A stretch of DNA of 64,000 nucleotides, taken from contig NZ_FMCV01000003.1 in the NCBI RefSeq assembly GCF_900091565.1, forward strand, positions 358,501 through 422,500, written 5' to 3'. The notes under the pieces were generated by a model. That model worked only from the letters and a program-made list of their open reading frames with translations, was not told the DNA's origin and ran no database searches. Within the stretch, counting starts at the first letter, position 1; each line of letters opens with the position of its first letter. The stretch comes from Micromonospora marina. Lineage in GTDB: Bacteria; Actinomycetota; Actinomycetes; Mycobacteriales; Micromonosporaceae. Made by a program: the position numbers and the translations under genes. This document shows positions 24,533 through 33,235 of the stretch, one piece after another.

Positions 24533-25783
24533 GTGAGCAGCACCATCGACGCGCCGGCCGGAAAGCGGCCACCGGCGCCAGAGGCGGTGCTGACCGCCCG
24601 CAACGGCGTCGCCGTGGTCTTCGCCCTCAACGGGCTCGCGGTGGCGAGCTGGTTCTCCCGCGTCCCGGCGGCCCGGGAGGCGCTCGACCTCAGCCCGAGC
24701 CGGCTCGGGCTCCTGCTGCTCTGCGTCTCGGCCGGTGCGCTGCTGGCCATGCCGACCGCCGGCCTGGTCACCCAGCGGCTCGGGCCCGCGCGCACGGTGG
24801 CCGTGTCGGTGGTGCTCGTCATGCTCGGCCTCACCGGCGCCGGGCTCGCCGCCGGCCTGGCCGGATCGGTCGTCGGAGTCGGGTTCGGGCTCGCCGCGTT
24901 CGGCTTCGGCTCCGGCATGTGCGACGTGGCGATGAACGTCGAGGGCGCGACGGTGGAGAAGCGCCTCGGCTACACCATCCTGCCCCGGTTCCACGCCGCC
25001 TGGAGCCTCGGCTCGGTGGCCGGGGCCGGGCTGGGCGCGGCGGCCGCGCGGTTCGGCGTACCCGTCGGGGTGCACCTGCCGGTCCTGTCGGTGCTCGTTC
25101 TGGCCGGCACACTGCTCGGCGCCCGGGCGTTCCTCGCCGCACCGGCCGACCCGGCCGGCGACGGGGAGCCGGCGGCCCGGCGGCGGGCGCTGCTCGCCGC
25201 CTGGCGCGAGCCCCGCACCCTGCTGATCGGGCTGCTCGTGCTGGTCATGGCGTTCACCGAGGGCAGCGCCAACGACTGGCTCGCGGTCGCCTTCGTGGAC
25301 GGGTACGGGGTCGACGAGTCCGTCGGCGCCGCCGTGTTCGGCGTGTTCGTGGTGGGCATGACGCTCGGCCGCACCGTCGGCACGGTCGCCATCGACAGGT
25401 GGGGGCGGGTGCCGGTGCTGTTCGCGACAATCGCGATGGCGTCCGCCGGTGCCGCGCTCGCCGTGCTGGCCGGCTCCGGCCCCCTCGCCGTGGCCGGCGT
25501 CGCGCTGTGGGGACTCGGCGCCTCGCTCGGCTTCCCGGTCGGGATGAGCGCCGCCGCCGACGACGAGGACAAGGCCCCGGCCCGGGTGAGTGTGGTCGCC
25601 GTGATCGGCTACACCGCCTTCCTCGCCGGCCCGCCGCTGCTCGGCTTCCTCGGCGACCACTTCGGGGTGCTGTCCGCGCTCGGCGTGGTGCCGCTGCTCC
25701 TGTTGCCCACGCTCGCGCTGGTGCCGGTCCTGCGGGAGCGCCCCGCCGCGCCGGCCGGCACCCCGGCGGCGAAGGTCGGCTGA
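24533..25783 (+). CDS. MFS transporter
   Basis: A 416-residue major facilitator with about 12 membrane helices in two bundles and a central loop near residues 205-225. An MFS-type loop between helices 2 and 3 reads TAGLVTQRLGPART. The overall pattern resembles the YbjJ/fucose-permease-like branch (FSRVPAAREALDLSPSRLG, GMCDVAMNVEGATVE, ILPRFHAAWSLGS). Substrate unknown. The GTG at 24533 is preceded by GGGGGAAGGAACTG. Placed divergently from the LacI regulator. Confidence 0.88.
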   Translation: MSSTIDAPAGKRPPAPEAVLTARNGVAVVFALNGLAVASWFSRVPAAREALDLSPSRLGLLLLCVSAGALLAMPTAGLVTQRLGPARTVAVSVVLVMLGLTGAGLAAGLAGSVVGVGFGLAAFGFGSGMCDVAMNVEGATVEKRLGYTILPRFHAAWSLGSVAGAGLGAAAARFGVPVGVHLPVLSVLVLAGTLLGARAFLAAPADPAGDGEPAARRRALLAAWREPRTLLIGLLVLVMAFTEGSANDWLAVAFVDGYGVDESVGAAVFGVFVVGMTLGRTVGTVAIDRWGRVPVLFATIAMASAGAALAVLAGSGPLAVAGVALWGLGASLGFPVGMSAAADDEDKAPARVSVVAVIGYTAFLAGPPLLGFLGDHFGVLSALGVVPLLLLPTLALVPVLRERPAAPAGTPAAKVG

Positions 25784-25870
25784 GCCGGTCCAGCCGACTC
25801 CCACCGCGCTCCCAGCCGCCTGCCAGGCGGGCGTGCTGCACTGGAACGAACGCGAGGAGAGGAGGCGGGC

Positions 25871-26203
25871 ATGGGCTGGTTCAGCCGCCGGGCCGCCGAC
25901 CCGACGACGCCCACGAAGCTCGACCGCGAGGCGAACAAGGAGGACCTGGCGCAGCTGGAGGCGTTCGTCACCAGCCGGCGCGGGGTCGAGTTCTACCTGG
26001 AACCCGAGACCACCGCCACCGACACCACAGTCGTCGCCATCGCGGACGACGGCGAGTGGATCCGCCGCCGTACCGGCTCGCCCCGGGTCGCCGGCCGGAT
26101 CGCCCAGAAACACGCGGTGCCGCTGTACGAGGCGGCCCGCACCGGCTACCCGGAGCGGATGCGGGCGTGGAACCGGGCCCACCCGGAGCGCCGGGCCCGC
26201 TGA
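25871..26203 (+). CDS. Conserved actinobacterial hypothetical protein
   Basis: A 110-residue cytosolic protein with an excellent ribosome-binding site (GAGGAGAGGAGG). The sequence is mixed alpha/beta: LAQLEAFVTSRRGVEFYLEP, TVVAIADDGEWIRRRTG, then a helix with AQKHAVPLYEAARTGYPERM. No catalytic motif, signal peptide or membrane helix is seen. It resembles proteins widely annotated as hypothetical in actinomycetes; I cannot assign a function. It follows the MFS gene by 87 nt and is convergent with the FluC pair. Confidence 0.75.
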   Translation: MGWFSRRAADPTTPTKLDREANKEDLAQLEAFVTSRRGVEFYLEPETTATDTTVVAIADDGEWIRRRTGSPRVAGRIAQKHAVPLYEAARTGYPERMRAWNRAHPERRAR

Positions 26204-26220
26204 CCGGCCGACCCGCGCGG

Positions 26221-26583
26221 TCAGCCGGCCAGCGCGGTGACGAGAACGTAGCCGAGGAACGCCGCGCCGAGCCCGGCGACCACACTGAGCGCCATGTTCG
26301 CGTACGCGACGCGGCGCTCGCCGGTGCGGGCCAGGCGCAGCGTCTCGTAACCGAGCGTGGACCAGGTGGTAAGCGCGCCGCAGAAGCCGGTGCCGACAAG
26401 CGCGGTCACGCGCGGGTCGACGGGCGCCGCGAGCAGGCCGCCGAGCAGCAGCGACCCGGCCACGTTGACGGTCAGCGTGCCCCACGGGAACGGCGCGGCG
26501 TGCCGGGACTGCACCGCCCGGTCGGTCAGGTAGCGCAGCGGGGCGCCGATCGCGGCGCCGAGCGCGATGAGCAGGACGGTCAC
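26221..26583 (-). CDS. crcB: Fluoride channel FluC/CrcB subunit
   Basis: A 120-residue protein with four membrane helices. Conserved features are GAAIGAPLRYLTDR, FPWGTLTVNVAGSLLLG (Asn in the pore) and TGFCGALTTWSTLGYE, where the usual FTTFST Phe-box is modified to LTTWST. Fluc channels are dual-topology dimers exporting fluoride. Here two tandem, diverged genes probably give an obligate heterodimer in opposite orientations. The GTG start overlaps the stop of the upstream subunit gene (GTGA). Confidence 0.9.
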   Translation of the reverse strand: MTVLLIALGAAIGAPLRYLTDRAVQSRHAAPFPWGTLTVNVAGSLLLGGLLAAPVDPRVTALVGTGFCGALTTWSTLGYETLRLARTGERRVAYANMALSVVAGLGAAFLGYVLVTALAG

Positions 26584-27050
26584 CGCCGCCTCCCGTCCCG
26601 GGCGGCCAGCGCTCGCGCGGTCACCGCGTCCCCGGCCGCGACCGCCGCCAGCGCGGCGAGCACCGTCGCGGTCAGGTAGCCGCCCGCCGTGACGGCCGCG
26701 CCGTCGGCCAGCAGCCGCTGCGCGTCGACCGCGTACGCGGAGAACGTGGTGAACCCGCCGAGCACGCCGACGCCGAGGAACGGCCGGGTCAGCGGGTGGG
26801 CCGGACGGGCGGCGAGCGCCGCCGTCAGCACGCCGATGAGCAGGCACCCGGTGACGTTGACGGCGAACGTGGCCCAGGGGAAGCCACCGGCCTGGTGCGG
26901 CACCGCCGACTGGGCGCCCGCCCGCGCGAGCGCCCCGAACACACCACCGGCGGCGATCACGCCGAGTACCGCCGCCGGGTGCGCGGACAGTTCCGCCCGG
27001 TCCGCCGGTACGCGCAGGTCGACGTCGGGGTCGACGCGGGGATCGGACAC
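26580..27050 (-). CDS. crcB: Fluoride channel FluC/CrcB subunit, second paralogue
   Basis: A protein of about 156 residues with four membrane helices and a polar N-terminal extension of some 25 residues. Conserved motifs are GGVFGALARAGA, FPWATFAVNVTGCLLIG and VLGGFTTFSAYAVD (intact FTTFS Phe-box). It pairs with the following gene. The GTG at 27050 follows GGGAGG at good spacing; a GTG at 27068 is possible. I looked for a fluoride riboswitch in the 60 nt upstream and saw none. Confidence 0.88.
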   Translation of the reverse strand: MSDPRVDPDVDLRVPADRAELSAHPAAVLGVIAAGGVFGALARAGAQSAVPHQAGGFPWATFAVNVTGCLLIGVLTAALAARPAHPLTRPFLGVGVLGGFTTFSAYAVDAQRLLADGAAVTAGGYLTATVLAALAAVAAGDAVTARALAARDGRRR

Positions 27051-27109
27051 CACACCTCCCACCAGCACCCGCGAGCATAACCCCGCCCTCGCGCCCGGCT
27101 CTCCGGTCT

Positions 27110-27186
27110 CCGCGATCTTGCAGGTTCTGCCCCGGCGGGACCGGACATTCGGGGGCGCCTGAGGGGCGGCAAGTGCAAGATCGCGG
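27110..27186. repeat. 77-bp intergenic inverted repeat
   Basis: Perfect 13-base arms, CCGCGATCTTGCA (27110-27122) and its complement (27174-27186), enclose 51 nt of GC-rich sequence that can form an inner stem (GGGGCGCC-type). It lies between the leftward FluC pair and the rightward small gene. Without a T-tract and in a divergent gap, it is less likely to be a terminator than an intergenic repeat element or structured RNA. Confidence 0.6.
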
Positions 27187-27277
27187 GGGAGAGAGCGGGG
27201 GAGGGGTGGCGGGCGTACGGTGGGCGGCAGCGCCCGGCGCGGCGGTGCCGGGCCACTCCCGTGCCAGGAGGTGCCCC

Positions 27278-27484
27278 GTGCAGGACCGCACGCCCCGTCC
27301 GGACGAGCTGGATCCCGTCGAACGGATCGGCGTCGACGAGGCCGAGCGGGCCGGCGCGACGCTGGTCGAGCAGGTCAAGAACACCGTCGGGGTGTCGGTG
27401 GCGGTACGGGTGATCGAGCCGGACGGGGTGGAACGCTCGATGGGCAAGACGCGCCGCATCGTCGACCGGCGGCGGGAGTCCTGA
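27278..27484 (+). CDS. Small conserved hypothetical protein
   Basis: A 68-residue acidic-then-basic protein (DELDPVERIGVDEAERAGA, VKNTVGVSVAVRVIEPDG, KTRRIVDRRRES). The middle part resembles the tail of a ligase-type domain (strand VAVRVIEPDGVERS), but no family can be named with confidence. GTG start at 27278 with CCAGGAGG upstream. It precedes the PaaI-like thioesterase gene by one base, so the two are almost certainly co-translated. Confidence 0.7.
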   Translation: MQDRTPRPDELDPVERIGVDEAERAGATLVEQVKNTVGVSVAVRVIEPDGVERSMGKTRRIVDRRRES

Positions 27485-27485
27485 G

Positions 27486-27893
27486 ATGGCGGGCGACGGC
27501 GGCCGTACCGCGGCGCACGACATGTTCGACGCCGACGTGGCGTCGAAAGGGCTCGGCATCGAACTTGTCTCGGCCGGCGCCGGTGCGGCGGTGGCCCGGA
27601 TGCGGGTCACTCCGGCGATGCTCAACGGGCACGCGATCGGGCACGGCGGCTTCGTGTTCCTGCTCGCCGACACCGCGTTCGCGCTGGCCTGCAACAGCCA
27701 CGGCCCGGCCACGGTGGCGGCCGGCGGCGAGATCAGCTTCCTGCGTCCGGTACGCGAGGGCGACCTGCTGGAGGCGTACGCCACCGAGCGGGTCCGGCAC
27801 GGCCGCAGCGGCATCTACGACGTGACGGTGCGGCGCGGCGACGAGGTGGTGGCCGAGTTCCGGGGCCGCAGCCGCACCATCGCCCGCGACTGA
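27486..27893 (+). CDS. paaI: PaaI-type hydroxyphenylacetyl-CoA thioesterase
   Basis: A 135-residue hot-dog-fold thioesterase. The signature NGHAIGHGGFVFLLADTAFALACNS carries the HGG(x)xxxxADxAxA pattern of PaaI, and the C-terminus has FLRPVREGDLLEAYA and SGIYDVTV. PaaI releases phenylacetyl-type CoA thioesters. No other paa gene is in the window; the partner is the small upstream gene. It is followed by a very strong hairpin terminator. Confidence 0.85.
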   Translation: MAGDGGRTAAHDMFDADVASKGLGIELVSAGAGAAVARMRVTPAMLNGHAIGHGGFVFLLADTAFALACNSHGPATVAAGGEISFLRPVREGDLLEAYATERVRHGRSGIYDVTVRRGDEVVAEFRGRSRTIARD

Positions 27894-27932
27894 CCCGCCC
27901 GCCCGGCCCGTGTTCGCGGGCCCGCAGGCCGG

Positions 27933-27980
27933 TGACGTCCGGGCCGGAGCGGCCCCGTGCCCGCTCCGGCCCGGACGTCA
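27933..27980. terminator. Bidirectional hairpin terminator
   Basis: A perfect 20-bp stem (27933-27952 with 27961-27980; arm core GTCCGGGCCGGAGCGG) with an 8-nt loop sits between the convergent PaaI and cyclase genes. The stop codon of the leftward cyclase frame lies inside the stem. Likely terminates both transcripts. Confidence 0.85.
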
Positions 27981-29990
27981 TGCGGCCGGCCCGAGTGCGT
28001 GCCCGCCGGGCCCGGTTCTTCGCCGGCCCACCCGCCGGAGCGGAACGGGCTGCGCCGGAGCGCCGACCGTCGCCGGTCCGGCGCGCGCCGGCTGCCCCGC
28101 CGGCCCGGGCACCGCCCGGAGCGCACCGGCCCGTCCGGGCGGTGCGAGGACCGGATCCCCGGACACCCGACGGAGCGGGCCGCGACGATCGAGCCGGTCC
28201 GGCGGGTCGGGCGCCGGTCGGGCCCCTCCACCCGACCGGCGCGACCGCCCCGCCCCGAGCGGGCAGACCTCCCGCCCGCCGGCGTCCCGGGACGGGACAC
28301 CGGTTCCCGCTCCCGGCGCACGGCCGGCAGCGGTGTCCTTCGCGGCGCGCAGGCGGCGGGCGAAGTCCGCCCGTACCGCACGGGACAGCCGCAGCGCGGC
28401 CACCCGCGCCACCAGCACGTCGATCGCCCAGCCGCCCGCCGCGGCAGGGCGCAGCAGCCCCGCCGAGGCCAGCGCCCGCAACGCCGGCCCGGCCCGGCCG
28501 GCGGGCCAGCCGAGCATCGCCTCGACCGAGGCGGCCACGACCGGGCCGCTGCCGGCGGCACCGGCCAGCAGCACCGCCCGGTGCGTACCGTCGAGCCGGT
28601 CCAGCCGGGCGTCCACCAGACGGCGCGCGGCGGCCGGCACTCCGCCCGGCTCGCCGGCCGGGTCCGCCGACGCGTACGCGGCCGCGAGCGCCGGACTGCC
28701 ACCGACCAGCCCGACCAGGCGCGCGGCGAGCGCGGCCGGCCGCCCGGCCCGGTCGAGCAGGTGCCGCAGCAGCCGCCCGGTGTCCGGCGGTCCCAGCGGC
28801 TCCACCGGGATCCGCCGCGCCGGGGTGGGCAGCGGGTCGGCCGAGCCGGAGCCGCACGTGGTGACCACCGCCAGCGGCAGCCCTCGCTCACCCGCCGCCA
28901 CGTGGAGCTGGTGCAGGAACCGGCGCAGCGCCGGGGCCGCCCGGTCCAGGTCGTCCACGGCCACCACCACCGGCGTGCCGGCGGCCAGGCCGAGCAGCGC
29001 CTCACGGCAGGCGCCCACGGCGCGGGCCGCCACCGTGTCGTCGTCCGGCGCGGCGAGGAACGCGGCGAGCACGCCGCCGCCCGGACCGTCCGCGACAGTG
29101 CCGTCGGGCCGTGGCCGGACCAGGTCGGCCAGCGGCGCCAGTTCCCCGCACGGGTACGGCGGGCAGGCCGTCACCCGCCGGCGCACCGGCACCCCGTCCA
29201 CGTGCGGCACGGCGCGGGTCACCTCGTGCAGCAGCCGGCTACGGCCGCTGCCCGGCGGTCCGACCAGCGAGATCCACCGGGGACGGCGCTCGCGCAGCGC
29301 CCGGGCCACCTCGTCGGCCGCGCTCGCCAGCTCCCGGCCGCGGCCGACGAGCGGGACGCCGTGCCGGGCCGGCCCGCTCCCGGCCACCCCGGTCACCCGC
29401 CACACGTCCAGCGGAAGCGTCTTGCCGGCGAGCGCCAGGGTGGCGAGTGGACGTTGCTCGACCAGTCCCGCCACCGCCGCGCGGGTCACCGGGCAGACCA
29501 CGACCCCGCCGGGCGGCGCGTGCTCCTGGAGGCGGGCCGCCGTGGTGATCACCGCGCCGCTGGCCGCGCCGTGGCCGCCGTCGCGGAACCCGGTCAGGTC
29601 CAGCAGCACCTCGCCGGTCGCCACACCGACCCGCACACGCAGCCGGACGCCGGCCGGTCGCCGCCGCTGGAGCGCGGCCTGGATGTCCAGCCCGGCCCGC
29701 ACCGCCCGGTACGCGTCGAAACCGTCCGAACCGGACGCGCCGAACAGCGCCATCACCGCGTCGCCGACGTACTTCTCCACCACGCCCCGCCAGCGGCGCA
29801 GCACCGAGGCGACGGTGCCGAAGTAGGCGCGCTGCAACGCCCGTACGTCCTCCGGGTCGAGCCGCTCGACCAGTCGCGTCGAGCCGACGATGTCGACGAA
29901 GAGGACGGTCGCGGTACGTCGTTCCTCGGGCACCGGCCGGCACGCCGCGACGACGGCTTCCCGACTCCCTGCGGGCGTGGTGATCAACAT
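27978..29990 (-). CDS. Class III adenylate/guanylate cyclase fused to an AAA/STAND-type ATPase
   Basis: About 670 residues. The N-terminal cyclase homology domain has both metal aspartates (TVLFVDIVGSTRLV and KYVGDAVMALFG). The next domain is ATPase-like with Walker A GPPGSGRSRLL (degenerate: R replaces the usual K) and Walker B VVVAVDDLDRAAP, followed by helical winged-helix segments. After about residue 560 the sequence turns into an Arg/Gly/Pro-rich tail without structure, ending in the terminator hairpin; a frameshift near 28350 that cut off a TPR-type tail would explain this. The ATG at 29990 has AAAGGGTGG upstream. Divergent from the LAL regulator. Confidence 0.8.
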   Translation of the reverse strand: MLITTPAGSREAVVAACRPVPEERRTATVLFVDIVGSTRLVERLDPEDVRALQRAYFGTVASVLRRWRGVVEKYVGDAVMALFGASGSDGFDAYRAVRAGLDIQAALQRRRPAGVRLRVRVGVATGEVLLDLTGFRDGGHGAASGAVITTAARLQEHAPPGGVVVCPVTRAAVAGLVEQRPLATLALAGKTLPLDVWRVTGVAGSGPARHGVPLVGRGRELASAADEVARALRERRPRWISLVGPPGSGRSRLLHEVTRAVPHVDGVPVRRRVTACPPYPCGELAPLADLVRPRPDGTVADGPGGGVLAAFLAAPDDDTVAARAVGACREALLGLAAGTPVVVAVDDLDRAAPALRRFLHQLHVAAGERGLPLAVVTTCGSGSADPLPTPARRIPVEPLGPPDTGRLLRHLLDRAGRPAALAARLVGLVGGSPALAAAYASADPAGEPGGVPAAARRLVDARLDRLDGTHRAVLLAGAAGSGPVVAASVEAMLGWPAGRAGPALRALASAGLLRPAAAGGWAIDVLVARVAALRLSRAVRADFARRLRAAKDTAAGRAPGAGTGVPSRDAGGREVCPLGAGRSRRSGGGARPAPDPPDRLDRRGPLRRVSGDPVLAPPGRAGALRAVPGPAGQPARAGPATVGAPAQPVPLRRVGRRRTGPGGHALGPAA

Positions 29991-30179
29991 CGCACCCACC
30001 CTTTCGCGATCGTGGTGCCCGATGACCTCAGCAGACTTTCACCACCGGGTTCTCGGCGGATCTGTAGGACGACGTATGTCGGGCACCCGCAACCATTAGT
30101 CGTGTAGTCGACGCGAGAGGTACGAGTCCGGCCCCGAGGCCGTAGAACGGTGCGGGGACCTGTGACTAGGCTGCGTCCC

Positions 30180-33119
30180 ATGGCCAGCGACGTGGACACG
30201 GCACCTCTCGTCGGCCGTACCGGGACCATGGCGACGCTGCGGTCGGCGCTCTACGACGACCTGCGGCCCGGGCAGACCGGCGCGGTGTTCCTCACCGGAG
30301 AGAGCGGGGTGGGCAAGACCCGCCTGCTGACCGAGGTCGGCGAGCAGCTGCGGCAGACCGGCGCGCTGGTGCTCACCGGCGCCTGCCTCGACATCGGAGA
30401 CGCCTCGCCGCTGCACCCGGTACGGCAGGCGCTGCGCCGGCTCGACGCCGAGCAGGCGCAGGCGCGCACCACGTCGGCGATCCGCGGGGTGCTGCAGGTC
30501 TTCGACGAGGAGACCCCCGGCCCGGACGGCGCCGGCGCGCTGCTGGAACGCGTCGCCCAGGGCCTGCACGTGGTGGCCGGTGGACGGCCGCTGGTGCTCG
30601 TCCTCGACGATCTACAGTGGGTCGACCGCAGCACCCGGCAACTCCTGCTCTACCTGCTGGCCGGGCTCGGCGACCTCCAGCTCTCCGTGCTGGCCGCGAT
30701 CCGGGCCGAGTCGCTGCGCGGTGCGCACCCGCTGCGCCGGGTGCTCACCGAGCTGCGCCGGCTGCGCTCGGTGCGGGTGATCGACCTGCTGCCGCTGGAC
30801 CGGTCCGCCACCGACGAGCTGGCCGCCGCCGTGGTCGGCGCGCCGCTGCCCCCGGAGGCCGCCGACCAGCTCTGGCAGCGCAGCGGCGGCAACCCGTTCG
30901 TGGTGGAGGAACTGGCCCGCGACCGGCGTGACGGCCGCGACGGACTTTCCGACACGCTGCGCGAGGTGTTCCTCGACCGGGTCGACGCGCTGCCGCAGCC
31001 GGCGCACGCGGTGGTGCACGCGGTGGCGGTCGGCGTCGAGCCGGTCGAGCACTGGCTGCTGGCCCAGGTGGTGCGGCTGCCCGAGGAGGAACTGCTCGAC
31101 GCGGTCCGCGAGGCGGTCGCGCACCGCCTGCTGGTCGGTGCCGACGACGGCTACCGGCTGAGGCACCGGCTGGCCGCCGAGGTACTGGCCCACGAACTGC
31201 TGCCCGCCGAGCGGGCCGCGCTGCACCGCCGCTACGCCGAGGCGCTCACCGCCGTACCGGCCGAGCTGCACCAGGCCCGGCTGGCCCACCACTGGCGGCA
31301 CGCCGGCGAGCCGGGCCGGGCGCTGCCCGCCGCGATGGCCGCCGCCCGCGAGGCGGAGCGGCTGCACGGGTACGCCGAGGCGCACCGCCACTGGTCCGCC
31401 GCGCTGACCCTGGCCACCGAGCCGGCCGCCGTCCTGCCCGACGGGGCGCGCCCCGAGCCGGTCGAGGTGGACCGGGCCGAGCTGCTCAGCCACGCCGCCG
31501 AGGCCGCGCACCACAGCGGGGAGCACGCGCGCGCCCTGACCCTGCTGGAGGAGCTGACCGACGACCCGTCCGGCCCGCCGGTCTGCGCGCTGCGCATCCG
31601 CCGGGCCCGCTACCTGGCCGCGGCCGGTCGGTCGGCCCCCGCCGAGCAGGAGTACCGGGGGGTGCTGGACGCGCCCGACTGCACACCGCGGGAGCGGTGC
31701 ACGGCCGCCGCCCGGCTGGCCGAGCTGCTGCTGCACCTGGGCCGCTACGCCGAGGCCGGCGACCAGGCCCGGGAGGCCCTCGCGCTCGCCGCCGACGTTC
31801 CGGGTACCACCTCCGAGGTGGTGACGGCCAGCGCCGCGCTCGGGTTCAGCGAGGCGTTCCTGGAGGATCCGGCCGCCGGGCTGGCGGTGATGCGCCGGGC
31901 GCTGGACACCGCCGAGCGGTCCGGCCGGCCGGAGGACGTGGCCTGCGCCTACCTGCACCTGGCCGAGCTGCTCACCGGTCCGCTGAACATCCTCGAGGAG
32001 GGGGTGGTGGTGGCCCGCCGGGGCGCCGACCGGGTCGCCGAGCTGGGGCTCGGCCGCACCTGGGAGACCCGGTTGCTGGCGGTGGCGACGAACGGGCTGT
32101 TCCGGGTCGGGCAGTGGGCCGAGGCGGAGAAGGTCGTCGCGGCGGCGCTGCGGCACCGCCCGTCCGGGGCCGACGCGGTCGAGCTGCTGCTGGCCCGGTG
32201 CCGGCTCTCGGTCGGGTACGGGGACGTCGAGGCGTCCGACCGCGACCTGGAGGCGGTCGCGACGGTGCTGGCCGGCGGCGGCGCCCGGCACGTGCTGCCG
32301 ATGCTCATCCTGCGCGCCGGCCTGGCCATGTGGCAGGGCCGACACGACCTGGCCCGGCAGGCGGTGCAGCGGGGCCTGACCGAGAGCCGCTCCGACGACG
32401 TGATCGTGCTGGCCACCCTGGCCTGGCACGGACTGCGGGCGGAGGCCGAGGCGGCGGCCGGCCGGACGATCGAGGTGGACCCGAACGCGGTACGCCGGCT
32501 GCGCGAGGTGGTCGACCGGTTGGCCGGCAAGAGCGCCAAGGCGGGCGCACCGGTGCGCTATGTCGCCGAGGGGTTCCTGGCGCTCTGCGACGCCGAGCTG
32601 AGCCGGCTCGACGACGGCCGGGGCGACCCCGCGCTGTGGGAGCGCTCCGCGCTCGAGTGGGACCGGCGCAACCACCCCTACCCGGCCGCGTACTCGCGGT
32701 TGCGGCAGGCCGAGGCGCTGCTGGCCCGCCGCAGCCGGGTGGCCACCGCCGGCAAGCTGCTGCACCGGGCGTACGCGATGGCCCAGTCGCTCGGTGCGGT
32801 GCCGCTGACCGCGGAGATCCGTACCATCGCCTCGCGGGCCCGGGTGGCCCTGGACGCCGCGCCGGATCCCGCGCCGGTGCCCCGGCCGCGGGCGGCGGCG
32901 CCCGCCGGGCCGGCGGTGGACGAGCTGGCGACGCTCACCGCGCGGGAGCGGGAGGTGCTCGCCGCCGTCGCCGAGGGGCTGACCAACCGGGAGATCGGGC
33001 AGCGGCTGTTCATCAGCGAGCGGACCATCGGCGTCCACGTCTCGCACATCTTCGACAAGCTCCAGGTCCGCACGCGGGTGCAGGCCAGCGCCATCTTCCT
33101 GCGCAACGGCGCGGAGTAG
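30180..33119 (+). CDS. Large LuxR-family (LAL-type) transcriptional regulator
   Basis: A 979-residue regulator. A STAND-type ATPase domain is at the N-terminus (Walker A FLTGESGVGKTRLL near residue 40, Walker B LVLVLDDLQWVDRS). A long TPR-like helical middle follows (for example YAEAGDQAREALALAADV), then a LuxR helix-turn-helix at the C-terminus (LTAREREVLAAVAEGLTNRE, then IGVHVSHIFDKLQVRTR). Such LAL proteins are usually pathway activators needing ATP and a ligand. The ATG at 30180 is preferred over the upstream GTG at 30150. The divergent cyclase/ATPase gene starts 189 nt away. A shared ATACGTCGT sequence occurs upstream (inverted, 30069-30077) and just after the gene (33133-33141). Confidence 0.93.
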   Translation: MASDVDTAPLVGRTGTMATLRSALYDDLRPGQTGAVFLTGESGVGKTRLLTEVGEQLRQTGALVLTGACLDIGDASPLHPVRQALRRLDAEQAQARTTSAIRGVLQVFDEETPGPDGAGALLERVAQGLHVVAGGRPLVLVLDDLQWVDRSTRQLLLYLLAGLGDLQLSVLAAIRAESLRGAHPLRRVLTELRRLRSVRVIDLLPLDRSATDELAAAVVGAPLPPEAADQLWQRSGGNPFVVEELARDRRDGRDGLSDTLREVFLDRVDALPQPAHAVVHAVAVGVEPVEHWLLAQVVRLPEEELLDAVREAVAHRLLVGADDGYRLRHRLAAEVLAHELLPAERAALHRRYAEALTAVPAELHQARLAHHWRHAGEPGRALPAAMAAAREAERLHGYAEAHRHWSAALTLATEPAAVLPDGARPEPVEVDRAELLSHAAEAAHHSGEHARALTLLEELTDDPSGPPVCALRIRRARYLAAAGRSAPAEQEYRGVLDAPDCTPRERCTAAARLAELLLHLGRYAEAGDQAREALALAADVPGTTSEVVTASAALGFSEAFLEDPAAGLAVMRRALDTAERSGRPEDVACAYLHLAELLTGPLNILEEGVVVARRGADRVAELGLGRTWETRLLAVATNGLFRVGQWAEAEKVVAAALRHRPSGADAVELLLARCRLSVGYGDVEASDRDLEAVATVLAGGGARHVLPMLILRAGLAMWQGRHDLARQAVQRGLTESRSDDVIVLATLAWHGLRAEAEAAAGRTIEVDPNAVRRLREVVDRLAGKSAKAGAPVRYVAEGFLALCDAELSRLDDGRGDPALWERSALEWDRRNHPYPAAYSRLRQAEALLARRSRVATAGKLLHRAYAMAQSLGAVPLTAEIRTIASRARVALDAAPDPAPVPRPRAAAPAGPAVDELATLTAREREVLAAVAEGLTNREIGQRLFISERTIGVHVSHIFDKLQVRTRVQASAIFLRNGAE

Positions 33120-33235
33120 ACGTACGCCGGCAATACGTCGTTCGACGGATCCGCGATGTGGACGGCGGCTGGCAGGCTGTCCCGCGGAACGCCGGTGGTG
33201 GCGTCGTGGGGGGCGCCGGCCGTTGTGGAGGAGAG

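Noticed and set aside
27051..27110. Fluoride riboswitch upstream of the FluC genes
   Set aside because: Neither the conserved fluoride-riboswitch loops nor the pseudoknot partner is seen in this short leader.
30612..33047. 811-codon minus-strand ORF
   Set aside because: Antisense of the LAL regulator; composition is typical of a shadow frame and no motif is found.
31697..33230. N-terminal extension of the DUF5995 protein
   Set aside because: The open frame upstream of 33236 is a shadow of the LAL regulator; the ATG at 33236 has a good ribosome-binding site and starts the conserved region.
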